DNA of 21,992 nucleotides from an uncultured Bacilli bacterium. Its GTDB lineage: Bacteria; Bacillota_I; Bacilli_A; RF39; UBA660. Below the pieces are notes generated by a model, which saw nothing but the letters and a program-made list of their open reading frames with translations, did no database searches and was not told the origin of the DNA. Positions 1 to 7,869 of the stretch are shown one piece after another. Each line of letters begins with the position of its first letter. Position 1 is the stretch's first letter. A program made the translations under genes and the position numbers. Location: contig CAKPIH010000017.1 of NCBI GenBank assembly GCA_934162325.1, positions 1-21,992 of the forward strand, in the 5' to 3' direction.

Positions 1-912
<912 letters not shown>

Positions 913-985
913 CCAAAATTATTTAATTTGATTAACCGCATTATCATGTTTTCAGAGAACTATTGAAATAAAAATTGATAAAATA

Positions 986-1094
986 TATTGGTGATAATTG
1001 CGAAGTGGTTCACCTGTTCCCATACCGAACACAGAAGTTAAGCACTTCAGCGCCGAAGATAGTGATTAGTTGCTAAAATAGGTCGTTGCCAATA
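986..1094 (+). rRNA. 5S ribosomal RNA, short form
   Basis: The conserved core CCCATACCGAACACAGAAG, then AAGCACTTCAGCGCCGA, identifies 5S rRNA. The ends pair as TATTGG with CCAATA. The inferred length is about 109 nt, against 115-117 in most Bacillota. The shortening lies in the helix IV/V arm (about 1058-1084). Mollicutes are known for 5S rRNAs of this reduced length, so this is a taxonomic hint. The spacer after the 23S is about 73 bases and holds no tRNA. Confidence 0.95.
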
Positions 1095-1104
1095 TTTTTT
1101 TTAT

Positions 1105-1148
1105 GTCCAAATATCTCCAATTAGAGATATTTGGACTTTTTCTTTTTT
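1105..1148 (+). terminator. rRNA operon terminator
   Basis: A perfect 13-bp stem (1105-1117 with 1124-1136) closes a 6-nt loop. It is followed directly by TTTTTCTTTTTTT. It lies 10 bases after the 5S gene and ends the rRNA operon, so no tRNA is co-transcribed downstream. Confidence 0.95.
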
Positions 1149-1156
1149 TGATTATA

Positions 1157-1165
1157 TGATATAAT
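1157..1165 (+). promoter_or_regulatory. Extended -10 promoter for the 1185 gene
   Basis: TGATATAAT is a perfect extended -10 element. No good -35 is present, as expected for this class. The predicted start near 1172 leaves a leader of about 13 bases holding only the ribosome binding site GAGGAG (1173-1178). Confidence 0.7.
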
Positions 1166-1184
1166 ATTTATTGAGGAGATTTTT

Positions 1185-1796
1185 ATGAAGATTGAAAAGA
1201 TAAATAAAGATAATATAAAAGAATATATTAGGGATATGGGTATTGATATCACCTATGTAGATGAAAAGCAACTTATTAATAATACTTTTGGTGTTAAAAA
1301 AGATAATAAGTTTTTATTTGGTTTTGTTTCTTTATCTGAAGAAGATTTAATTAGTATTACTTTTGGTGATAATAAAATAGATGATGTAATTGTAAAAGAA
1401 TGTGTAAATTTTCTTAATAATAATTTAGCCTTTGATGGACATTTGTCTATATTAGTTAATGAAGATAATCTTATTAATATTATGGATGATTTATATAAAG
1501 TTAAAACGATATCAGTGTTTAAGGGAATAATTGATAATGATTCTATTCCCACTAAAGAAAGATTTGCTGATATTGATATGAAAAGTATAAAATATTTTTA
1601 TTCTAAAAATGATATAGTTTGTAATTTATATGCTCAAAACATTCAAGACGAGAATATTATAACAAAGCTAGATGATTTTTTTGATAACAATAATTATTCT
1701 TTAGTTGAATTTATTATAATTCCTGATAGTTTTAAATTTATGGAGGAATTAGGTTATAAATGTTATTCTAAGAGATATATTGTAGATTATGAATAG
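1185..1796 (+). CDS. Hypothetical protein, possibly a divergent GNAT-like acetyltransferase
   Basis: A 203-residue soluble, acidic protein with no signal peptide or membrane segment. I do not recognise a definite family. The N-terminal half (a KIEKINKDNI start followed by a strand-rich FGVKKDNKFLFGFVSL segment) and the ending FKFMEELGYKCYSKRY loosely resemble the first strands and the last helix-strand of GNAT N-acetyltransferases. The canonical acetyl-CoA loop (Q/RxxGxG/A) is not visible, so this is only a structural guess. The start is ATG at 1185, six bases after GAGGAG. It stands alone between the rRNA terminator and the murDC promoter, and is expressed from an extended -10 promoter. Confidence 0.85.
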   Translation: MKIEKINKDNIKEYIRDMGIDITYVDEKQLINNTFGVKKDNKFLFGFVSLSEEDLISITFGDNKIDDVIVKECVNFLNNNLAFDGHLSILVNEDNLINIMDDLYKVKTISVFKGIIDNDSIPTKERFADIDMKSIKYFYSKNDIVCNLYAQNIQDENIITKLDDFFDNNNYSLVEFIIIPDSFKFMEELGYKCYSKRYIVDYE

Positions 1797-1820
1797 GAGA
1801 AACTTTTTTTCTCTTATTTT
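1792..1820 (+). terminator. Weak terminator-like hairpin after the 1185 gene
   Basis: An 8-bp stem (1792-1799 with 1811-1818, one G-U pair) overlaps the stop codon and has a T-rich 11-nt loop. The U-tail after the stem is short, so it may be leaky and allow some read-through into murDC. Confidence 0.4.
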
Positions 1821-1852
1821 AATATAATATAATATATTAATTGTAACTGTTA

Positions 1853-1881
1853 TTTACTTATTTTTTTAGAAGTGATATAAT
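1853..1881 (+). promoter_or_regulatory. Promoter of the murD-murC fusion gene
   Basis: TTTACT (1853-1858), a 17-bp spacer and TATAAT (1876-1881) preceded by TGA, so also an extended -10. The predicted start near 1888 falls in the ribosome binding site (AAGGAG, 1886-1891), giving a leader of about 12 bases. Confidence 0.6.
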
Positions 1882-1899
1882 TAACAAGGAGTGATTTTT

Positions 1900-4611
1900 A
1901 TGTATAAAAATAAAAAAATATTTATATTAGGTATGGCTAGAAGTGGTTATGAGGTAGCTAAATTATTGGCTCCTGATAATAAAATTTTAATTACTGATGT
2001 GAAACCACAAGATAATGATAAAGTTAAAGAACTAGAAGGATTAGGTGTTGAATTCATTTTAAGTGATAAACCAGATGATTTTTTTGATGATTCTTATGAT
2101 ATTATGATCAAAAATCCTGGTATTAAGTATGATCATAAGTGTGTTGTTAAGGCTAGAAATATGGGTATACCTGTTGTTAATGAAATTGAAGTTGCTTATC
2201 ATTATTTAAATAAGGATATTAATATTATAGGTGTTACTGGTTCTAATGGAAAAACTACTACTACTAGTATCATTTATGAAATAATGAAACGTGCTTTTGG
2301 TGATAAGGTTGTATTAGCTGGCAACATAGGTACTCCTTTATGTCATTATGTTAAAAATATTAAAAGTGGTGATTATTTAGTTATGGAAATTAGTGATCAT
2401 CAATTATGTGATATGTACGATTTTAAAACTAATACTTCTATTATAACTAATATATACGAATGTCATACTGATTTTCATGATAGTCATGAAAGATATGTTA
2501 TGACTAAAAAGAAAATATTTAATCATCATACTAAGGATGATACTGCTATTATAAATATGGATAATAAAGAGGTTATGGATATGACCAAAGATATTAAAAG
2601 TAGTAAATTATATTTTTCTTGTATTGATCAAACAAATTGCTATTATAAGGATGGTTTTATATATTTTGATAATGTGAAATATCTTGATACTAGTAAAATA
2701 GTTTTAAAAGGAATGCATAATTATCAAAATATTATGTGTGCTATTCTTTGTGCAAAAAGGTATAATATTAGTGATGATATTATTATTGATGTTTTAACTA
2801 CATTTAGTGGCGTTGAACACAGACTAGAGTATGTTGGGAACATTAATGGAAGAGAAGTGTATAATGATTCTAAAAGTACTAATACTGAATCTACCATTAT
2901 TGCTCTTAATTCTTTTGATAAAGATATTATTCTTTTGATGGGCGGATTAGATAGAGGACATTCTTTTGAAGAATTAAAAGACTCAATGAAGAATACTAAA
3001 CTTGTTATTACTTATGGTGAAACTAAGAATAGAATTAAAGAATTTTGTGATAAAAATAATATTAAATGTATTGTTTGCGATGACTTGGTTACTGCCACGG
3101 AACTAGCTTACAATAATTCTAAAATTGGGGATGTTATTTTACTTAGTCCTGCTTGTGCTAGTTGGGATCAATTTCCTGATTTTGAAACTAGGGGTAAATT
3201 ATTTAAGAATACAATATTAAAATATAAAAATGGTTTATTTATTGAAAAAGGCAAACATATTTATATGATTGGTATTGGTGGTGTTAGTATGAGTGGTATT
3301 GCTGATATACTTATTAATATGGGATATAAAGTAAGTGGTAGTGATAGAGTTAACTCTGTTATTACTGACAAACTTAAAGAAAATGGTATACAAGTTTATG
3401 TACCTCAAAGTAAAAATAATATAACTGATGATATAGATTTTCTTGTTTATACTGCCGCTATTAAAGAAGATAATGTTGAAATGATTGAAGCTAAAAAGAA
3501 AAAAATTCCTATGATGGAAAGAGGAGAATTTTTAGGTGAAATTACGAAACTGTATTCTAATACTATTGGAATTGCTGGAACTCATGGTAAAACTAGTACT
3601 ACTTCAATGGTTAGTTTAATATTTCTTGAAGCTGGTATGGATCCTACTATTCAAGTTGGTAGTATTCTTAGTAATATTAATGGTAATTATAGAGTTGGTA
3701 AAAGTGATACTTTGATTATTGAAGCCTGTGAGTATTGTGATAGTTTCTTATCTTTTAAACAAAAATCTGCGATTATACTTAATATTGATAATGATCATTT
3801 GGATTATTTTAAAAATCTTGAAAATATAAAGAAGTCTTTTAATAAATATGTTAGTCATTTACCTAATGATGGCTATTTAGTTATAAATAATGATGATAAA
3901 AATAGTAGCGAATTAAAAGACAATACTAGTGCTAAAGTAGTTACATATGGCATTAATAATGATAGTGATTATATGGCTACTGATATTGATTATGATGATG
4001 AAGGCTGTGCTAGATTTAATGTTATTAATGATGGTAATAATTTAGGTAGAATAGAATTATCTGTACCAGGCGAACATAATGTACTTAATGCTTTATCTGC
4101 TATTGCACTTGCTTCTAGTTATGATATTTCATTTGAAGATATTAAAAAAGGTATAAAAAAATATAAAGGTGCAAGTAGAAGACTTGAATATAAAGGTAAA
4201 TTTAAGGGTGCATGTGTTTATGATGATTATGGACATCATCCTACTGAAATAATGGCTACTTCAAATGCTATACATAAAAAACAATATAATGAGTCTTGGG
4301 TTATATTTGAAGCTCATACATATTCTAGAGCTTACAAACATAAAGATGATTTTGCCAAAGCACTTAAAAATTTTGATCATATTATTGTTACTGATATATA
4401 TGCAGCTAGAGAAGAAAATGTTTATGGTATTACGGAGGATGATATAGTAAAGGCAATTAAAAAATATGGTAAAGAAGCTTTTTATATTAGTAATTATGAT
4501 GATATTAAATTATATTTGAGTCAGTATGTACATGATGGCGATTTAATTCTTACTTTGGGGGCTGGAAATGTTACTAAAGTGGCCGATTTGTTAGTGAGTA
4601 AAGATGAATGA
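1900..4611 (+). CDS. Fused UDP-N-acetylmuramoyl-alanine--D-glutamate ligase (MurD) and UDP-N-acetylmuramate--L-alanine ligase (MurC)
   Basis: A 903-residue bifunctional Mur ligase for two consecutive cytoplasmic steps of peptidoglycan precursor synthesis. Residues 1-447 are a full-length MurD: an N-terminal Rossmann-like domain (FILGMARSG), the ATP loop GVTGSNGKTTTTS at 111-123 and the C-terminal ACASWDQF at 418-425. Residues 452-903 are a full-length MurC: YMIGIGGVSMSG near 455, the ATP loop GTHGKTSTT at 560-568, EACEY and NIDNDHLDYF in the central domain, and GAGNVTKVADLL at the end. The junction is only about five residues (near bases 3235-3255). The order D then C is the reverse of the pathway order. 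The start chosen is ATG 1900, nine bases after AAGGAG; GTG 1891 lies inside that site. The MurD half has EISDHQL (163-169) and ECHTDFH (187-193) where most MurDs have an LSSFQL and a DHLDRH motif, while the probable carbamylated lysine region (TKKKI) is kept. The gene stands alone, not in a dcw cluster. Both domains look intact; the family calls are certain, the dual activity is inferred. Confidence 0.96.
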   Translation: MYKNKKIFILGMARSGYEVAKLLAPDNKILITDVKPQDNDKVKELEGLGVEFILSDKPDDFFDDSYDIMIKNPGIKYDHKCVVKARNMGIPVVNEIEVAYHYLNKDINIIGVTGSNGKTTTTSIIYEIMKRAFGDKVVLAGNIGTPLCHYVKNIKSGDYLVMEISDHQLCDMYDFKTNTSIITNIYECHTDFHDSHERYVMTKKKIFNHHTKDDTAIINMDNKEVMDMTKDIKSSKLYFSCIDQTNCYYKDGFIYFDNVKYLDTSKIVLKGMHNYQNIMCAILCAKRYNISDDIIIDVLTTFSGVEHRLEYVGNINGREVYNDSKSTNTESTIIALNSFDKDIILLMGGLDRGHSFEELKDSMKNTKLVITYGETKNRIKEFCDKNNIKCIVCDDLVTATELAYNNSKIGDVILLSPACASWDQFPDFETRGKLFKNTILKYKNGLFIEKGKHIYMIGIGGVSMSGIADILINMGYKVSGSDRVNSVITDKLKENGIQVYVPQSKNNITDDIDFLVYTAAIKEDNVEMIEAKKKKIPMMERGEFLGEITKLYSNTIGIAGTHGKTSTTSMVSLIFLEAGMDPTIQVGSILSNINGNYRVGKSDTLIIEACEYCDSFLSFKQKSAIILNIDNDHLDYFKNLENIKKSFNKYVSHLPNDGYLVINNDDKNSSELKDNTSAKVVTYGINNDSDYMATDIDYDDEGCARFNVINDGNNLGRIELSVPGEHNVLNALSAIALASSYDISFEDIKKGIKKYKGASRRLEYKGKFKGACVYDDYGHHPTEIMATSNAIHKKQYNESWVIFEAHTYSRAYKHKDDFAKALKNFDHIIVTDIYAAREENVYGITEDDIVKAIKKYGKEAFYISNYDDIKLYLSQYVHDGDLILTLGAGNVTKVADLLVSKDE

Positions 4612-4633
4612 TTTATTTTCATTCATTTTTCTT
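4602..4633 (+). terminator. Terminator of murD-murC
   Basis: A 10-bp stem (4602-4611 with 4619-4628, one G-U pair) overlaps the last codons and the TGA stop. It is followed by a short T-rich run (TTCTTT). Confidence 0.7.
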
Positions 4634-4660
4634 TACATTTATAAATAAATAGTATATAAT
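4632..4660 (+). promoter_or_regulatory. Promoter of the perR-rubrerythrin operon
   Basis: TTTACA (4632-4637), exactly 17 bp, then TATAAT (4655-4660). The predicted start is near 4667, inside the palindrome at 4666-4680. The -35 lies at the tail of the upstream terminator. Confidence 0.8.
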
Positions 4661-4665
4661 ATTAT

Positions 4666-4680
4666 TAGTAATCATTACTA
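4666..4680 (+). promoter_or_regulatory. PerR/Fur-family operator, perfect 7-1-7 palindrome
   Basis: TAGTAAT-C-ATTACTA is a perfect 7-1-7 inverted repeat. It has the same geometry as the Bacillus Per box (TTATAATnATTATAA) and matches it at most positions. It covers the predicted +1 of the operon that encodes a PerR-type regulator, so autorepression is the simplest reading. Confidence 0.7.
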
Positions 4681-4695
4681 TTAAGGAGATGTGCT

Positions 4696-5085
4696 ATGCG
4701 GAATACAAAACAGAGAGATTGTATATTTGATATTGTTAATAGTAGTTATAATCATTTAAATGCTTATCAAATATATGATATTGCCAAAAAAGTAATTTAT
4801 AATATTAGTTTGGGGACAGTTTATCGTAATTTGGCATGGTTAAGTGAGAATAACAAAGTTAGAACTATTGTTGTTGATGGGATTGTTAGATATGACAGAA
4901 ATGTAGTACATGATCATTTCATATGTAATGAATGTAAAAATATTATTGATATTCCTAGGAACAATAATTCTAATAATTATATCGATGGTAATTTAGTAAT
5001 TGATTATGATGTTAAATACGTAGGTATTTGTAAAAAATGTTTAGAGAGGAAGGAAAAAAATGGAATTAAAAGGAAGCAAGACTGA
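4696..5085 (+). CDS. Fur-family transcriptional regulator, PerR-type
   Basis: A 129-residue metal-dependent repressor, slightly shorter than the usual 140-150. The N-terminal winged helix holds LGTVYRNLAWL (39-49), the recognition helix of the family. The dimerisation domain has two CxxC pairs (Cys77/Cys80 and Cys112/Cys115) for structural zinc. Aligning by eye with B. subtilis PerR, the regulatory-metal ligands His37, Asp85, His91, His93 and Asp104 correspond to His20, Asp67, His72, His74 and Asp85 here. Asp at the last position is typical of peroxide-sensing PerR, where Fur has Glu. The start ATG follows AAGGAG. The gene overlaps the rubrerythrin gene by 26 bases, so the two are translated together, and a matching operator sits at the promoter. 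The PerR assignment over Fur or Zur rests on these residues and the neighbour. Confidence 0.92.
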   Translation: MRNTKQRDCIFDIVNSSYNHLNAYQIYDIAKKVIYNISLGTVYRNLAWLSENNKVRTIVVDGIVRYDRNVVHDHFICNECKNIIDIPRNNNSNNYIDGNLVIDYDVKYVGICKKCLERKEKNGIKRKQD

Positions 5086-5599
5086 ACAAAATTTGATGAC
5101 TGCTTTTGCAGGAGAGTCACAGGCTAGAAATAAGTATACTTATTTTGCTTCAAAAGCAAAAAAAGATGGTTATGAGCAAATAGCTGCAATTTTTGAAGAA
5201 ACTGCAAATAATGAGAAAGAACATGCTAAGATGTGGTTTAAAGAATTACATGGTGGCGTTGTTCCTAGTACTATTGATAATTTAATAGATGCTGCTAATG
5301 GTGAAAACTATGAATGGACTGATATGTATAAAGGTTTTGCAGAAACTGCTAGAAATGAAGGCTTTACTAGAATTGCTTTTCTATTTGAAGAAGTGGCTAA
5401 AATTGAAAAAGAACATGAGGAAAGATATAGAAAACTTATTTCTAATATTAATGAAGGCTTAGTATTTTCTAGAGACGGAGATAAAATATGGCAATGTAGA
5501 AATTGTGGCCATATTGTTATTGGAAAAGAAGCTCCTAAAGTATGTCCTGTTTGTGCTCATCCACAAAGTTATTTTGAAATTAAAAAGGAAAACTATTAG
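5060..5599 (+). CDS. Rubrerythrin
   Basis: A 179-residue non-haem di-iron peroxidase that reduces hydrogen peroxide in the cytoplasm of anaerobes using rubredoxin or NAD(P)H-linked donors. The N-terminal ferritin-like four-helix domain carries Glu19 (GESQAR), Glu52-x-x-His55 and, in its second half, Glu95 and the EKEHEERY helix (116-123). The C-terminal rubredoxin domain has CRNC (146-149) and CPVC (162-165) for the FeS4 centre. Length and domain order match classic rubrerythrin. The start is ATG 5060, after GAGAGGAAGG, inside the end of the perR frame. Co-transcription with a PerR-type repressor implies peroxide induction. Confidence 0.97.
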   Translation: MELKGSKTEQNLMTAFAGESQARNKYTYFASKAKKDGYEQIAAIFEETANNEKEHAKMWFKELHGGVVPSTIDNLIDAANGENYEWTDMYKGFAETARNEGFTRIAFLFEEVAKIEKEHEERYRKLISNINEGLVFSRDGDKIWQCRNCGHIVIGKEAPKVCPVCAHPQSYFEIKKENY

Positions 5600-5603
5600 T
5601 TTT

Positions 5604-5630
5604 AAACCATTGATTAATTCAGTGGTTTTT
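5604..5630 (+). terminator. Terminator of the perR-rubrerythrin operon
   Basis: A 10-bp stem (5604-5613 with 5619-5628, one G-U) closes a TTAAT loop. The T-run overlaps the end of the stem (GGTTTTT). Confidence 0.85.
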
Positions 5631-5769
5631 CTATATATTATAAAAATTAATTATTTATTAATATATTACTCAGAAAAGTAAAAATGTCGTTTTTTCCAGT
5701 TTTTAATCATGCTAATATCATTAGGACAATTTTTAACATTATAATACATGTAAATTTAACAAATTTATA

Positions 5770-5798
5770 TTGACAAAAGCATCATATAGGTGTATTAT
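5770..5798 (+). promoter_or_regulatory. Strong promoter of the glycosyltransferase gene
   Basis: A perfect TTGACA (5770-5775), 17 bp, then TATTAT (5793-5798). The predicted start is near 5805, inside the inverted repeat at 5801-5827. In the rest of the 5631-5830 intergenic stretch I see only a 29-codon frame with no ribosome binding site. Confidence 0.8.
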
Positions 5799-5800
5799 TT

Positions 5801-5827
5801 AATTGTACTATTTGATATAGTACAATT
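5801..5827 (+). promoter_or_regulatory. 11-bp inverted repeat over the transcription start, candidate operator
   Basis: AATTGTACTAT and ATAGTACAATT are perfect inverted copies separated by 5 bases. The repeat starts 3 bases after the -10 and ends before the ribosome binding site (GAGGTG at 5833). It could be a repressor site or a leader hairpin. No T-run follows, so it is not a terminator. Confidence 0.6.
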
Positions 5828-5842
5828 AATATGAGGTGTAAT

Positions 5843-7054
5843 ATGTTTGAAATAATTATTTATATATTGTTAATACTTTCTATTATTTATGGACTTTATT
5901 TTTTGATTATGGCTTCTGGAGTTTTTATGAAAAAGAAATGTGAAATTGATAATAATAAAAAAAATCATTTTGCTATTTTAATTGCGGCTCGTAATGAGGA
6001 AACTGTTATTAAAAATTTAATTAATAGTTTGAAAAAACAAAATTATCCTAGTAATAAGTATGATGTATATGTTATTGTTAATAATTGTACTGATAATACT
6101 TTAGAAGTGGCAAAAAATGCAGGAGCAAAAATTATAGAATGTAAACAAAAGGTCAAATCAAAGGGAGAAGTGCTTAAATATACTTTTAATAAATTAAAAA
6201 GTAATAATGAAATAGATGCTTATGTTATTTTTGATGCCGATAACGTGGTTCATAGGGAATTCTTGAATAAAATGAATGATTCTATTAATTGTGGTTATGA
6301 AGTTGTTCAAGGTTTTAGAGATACGAAAAATATATGCGATAATTGGCTTAGTACAAGTTATGCTATTTTATATTATTTACAAAGTTTATTTATAAATAAA
6401 TCAAGATTTAATTTTGGGATGAGTTCTTTTTTAAATGGTACCGGTTTTATGGTAAAAAAAGGAACTATTGATCAGTACGGGTATGATCCTAAAACTATTA
6501 CTGAGGATATTGAATATACTGCTATATGTGCTATTAATGGTATTAAAATTGCCTTTAATGAAAATGCTATTACTTATGATGAACAAGTTACTGACTTTAA
6601 AAGTTCTCTTAAACAAAGAAAGAGATGGTCTTTTGGTGCTATTCAATGCTTAAAAAATTATACTGGTTCTCTTATAAAAGAAGGAATAAAAAATAAAAGA
6701 TTTGAATGTTTTGATGTAATTATATTTTACTTTGGTATTATATTTCATGTTTTATTTACAATAGTTTCTTTAATTGGAATCTTTTATAATGTATTTTATC
6801 TAAATGACTTTAATAGTATGGATGTTGTTATTTATTTTATTATGTTTCTGATTAATTATTTTATAGGGGTTGTTTTTAGAATGATTGTGATAAAAAAATG
6901 TGATAAAAGTATTAAAGAAAATATATGGGGAATTTTACTTTTTGATTTATTTGTTTTGAGTTGGTTTCCTATTAATTTTATATGTTTATTTATCAAAGAT
7001 TGTAATTGGGATCATATTAAACATGATAGAAATGTTGACACATTAAATATTTAA
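5843..7054 (+). CDS. Family 2 glycosyltransferase, membrane-bound, processive type
   Basis: A 403-residue inner-membrane glycosyltransferase. An N-terminal membrane helix (about 1-25) is followed by a cytoplasmic GT-A domain: ILIAARNEE near 45 (nucleotide-sugar binding), FDADN (the DxD metal site, about 135), TITED (probable catalytic TED) and QRKRW, the Q/RxxRW motif of processive synthases such as hyaluronan, cellulose and poly-GlcNAc synthases. About three more membrane helices follow (about 285-385). The sugar and polymer cannot be read from sequence. The start chosen is ATG 5843 because GAGGTG lies just upstream; ATG 5831 would sit before that site. It is monocistronic, between a strong promoter with a candidate operator and its own terminator, which suggests regulated production of a surface or secreted polysaccharide or glycolipid. 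Confidence 0.93.
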   Translation: MFEIIIYILLILSIIYGLYFLIMASGVFMKKKCEIDNNKKNHFAILIAARNEETVIKNLINSLKKQNYPSNKYDVYVIVNNCTDNTLEVAKNAGAKIIECKQKVKSKGEVLKYTFNKLKSNNEIDAYVIFDADNVVHREFLNKMNDSINCGYEVVQGFRDTKNICDNWLSTSYAILYYLQSLFINKSRFNFGMSSFLNGTGFMVKKGTIDQYGYDPKTITEDIEYTAICAINGIKIAFNENAITYDEQVTDFKSSLKQRKRWSFGAIQCLKNYTGSLIKEGIKNKRFECFDVIIFYFGIIFHVLFTIVSLIGIFYNVFYLNDFNSMDVVIYFIMFLINYFIGVVFRMIVIKKCDKSIKENIWGILLFDLFVLSWFPINFICLFIKDCNWDHIKHDRNVDTLNI

Positions 7055-7088
7055 AAGATAATAAAATAATTTTATTGTCTTTTTTTTA
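7054..7088 (+). terminator. Terminator of the glycosyltransferase gene
   Basis: A 13-bp stem (7054-7066 with 7070-7082, one G-U) has a 3-nt loop and continues into a run of T. The 3' arm also contains the -35 of the next promoter. Confidence 0.85.
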
Positions 7089-7104
7089 ATTATTATGTTA
7101 TAAT
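7075..7104 (+). promoter_or_regulatory. Promoter of the amino-acid ABC transporter operon
   Basis: TATAAT at 7099-7104 is preceded by TGT (extended -10). TTGTCT at 7075-7080 is a possible -35 with an 18-bp spacer and lies in the 3' arm of the upstream terminator. The ribosome binding site AGGAG is at 7114-7118. Confidence 0.65.
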
Positions 7105-7130
7105 TTATTTAATAGGAGAGTGATATATAT

Positions 7131-7862
7131 ATGAAAAATATTTTGAGATTATCTTTGTGTTTTATATGTTTAATTGTTATGGTTGGATGTGGAAAGAAAG
7201 ATGACAACAAACTTGTTATGGTAACTGAGGCAGGCTTCGCGCCTTATGAGTATTATGAAAATGGTGAAGTTGTTGGCGTTGATGTAGATATAGCCAAAGA
7301 AATAGCAAAAGAATTGGGAAAAGAACTTGTTATTAAGGATATAGCTTTTGATTCTATTATTAATGAAGTAAGAACAGGAAAAGCTGATATTGGTGCTGCT
7401 GGTATAAGTTACAGTGATGAAAGGGCAAAAAAAGTAGATTTTTCTATTAATTATTCTGTTAGTAAGCAAGTTGTTATTGTTAAAAACGATAGTTTTATTA
7501 ATAGTATAAACAATATAAATGATAAAAAGATAGCAGTACAACTTGGTAGTGTTGCAGATACTTATGTTACGGAAAATTATAAAAATGCTGAAATTGTTAG
7601 ACAAAAGAAGTATTTGGCCGCTATTGAAGATTTAAAAGTTGGGAAAGTTGATTTAGTAGTTATGGATGAATTACCTGCTAAAGAAATTATTGAAAAAAAT
7701 AGTGGAATTAAAATATTAGATGGTGAACTTACTAACGATAGTTATGGTATGATTGTTAAAAAAGGAAATACTGAATTGTTAGAAACTGTTAATAAAGTAC
7801 TTAATAGGCTTTCTAGTGATGGTTCTATTGATGAATTTATTATTAAACATACCGAGGAGTAG
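7131..7862 (+). CDS. Polar amino-acid ABC transporter, substrate-binding lipoprotein
   Basis: A 243-residue extracellular solute receptor anchored by a lipid. The signal peptide MKNILRLSLCFICLIVMVG ends in a lipobox with Cys20 as the lipidated residue. The mature part is a family 3 binding protein (SBP_bac_3): the TEAGFAPYEYYENGEVVGVDVDI region forms the classic first lobe, ADIGAAGISYSDERAKKVDFS the hinge and second lobe, and QLGSVADTY the ligand-binding loop. The family binds polar amino acids such as Arg, His, Gln or cystine. The exact ligand is not readable, but the arginine deiminase genes just downstream make arginine the best guess. It is first in a three-gene transporter operon. Confidence 0.95.
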   Translation: MKNILRLSLCFICLIVMVGCGKKDDNKLVMVTEAGFAPYEYYENGEVVGVDVDIAKEIAKELGKELVIKDIAFDSIINEVRTGKADIGAAGISYSDERAKKVDFSINYSVSKQVVIVKNDSFINSINNINDKKIAVQLGSVADTYVTENYKNAEIVRQKKYLAAIEDLKVGKVDLVVMDELPAKEIIEKNSGIKILDGELTNDSYGMIVKKGNTELLETVNKVLNRLSSDGSIDEFIIKHTEE

Positions 7863-7869
7863 ATTTGAT

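Noticed and set aside
913..985. tRNA gene in the 23S-5S spacer
   Set aside because: The 73-base spacer has no cloverleaf or TTCRA arm; it looks like a processing region only.
1253..1552. Minus-strand frame of 99 codons
   Set aside because: Shadow of the 1185 gene, which has promoter, ribosome binding site and full-length frame; the same applies to frames opposite or within the glycosyltransferase, lipoprotein, arcC, ABC-F and collagen-like genes.
1900..4611. TGA recoded as tryptophan, as in Mycoplasma
   Set aside because: TGA ends this gene at the expected C-terminus and also ends the perR gene; tryptophan codons in conserved positions are TGG.
5674..5770. 29-codon plus-strand frame beginning MSFFPVF
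   Set aside because: No convincing ribosome binding site or promoter, and the peptide has no recognisable feature.
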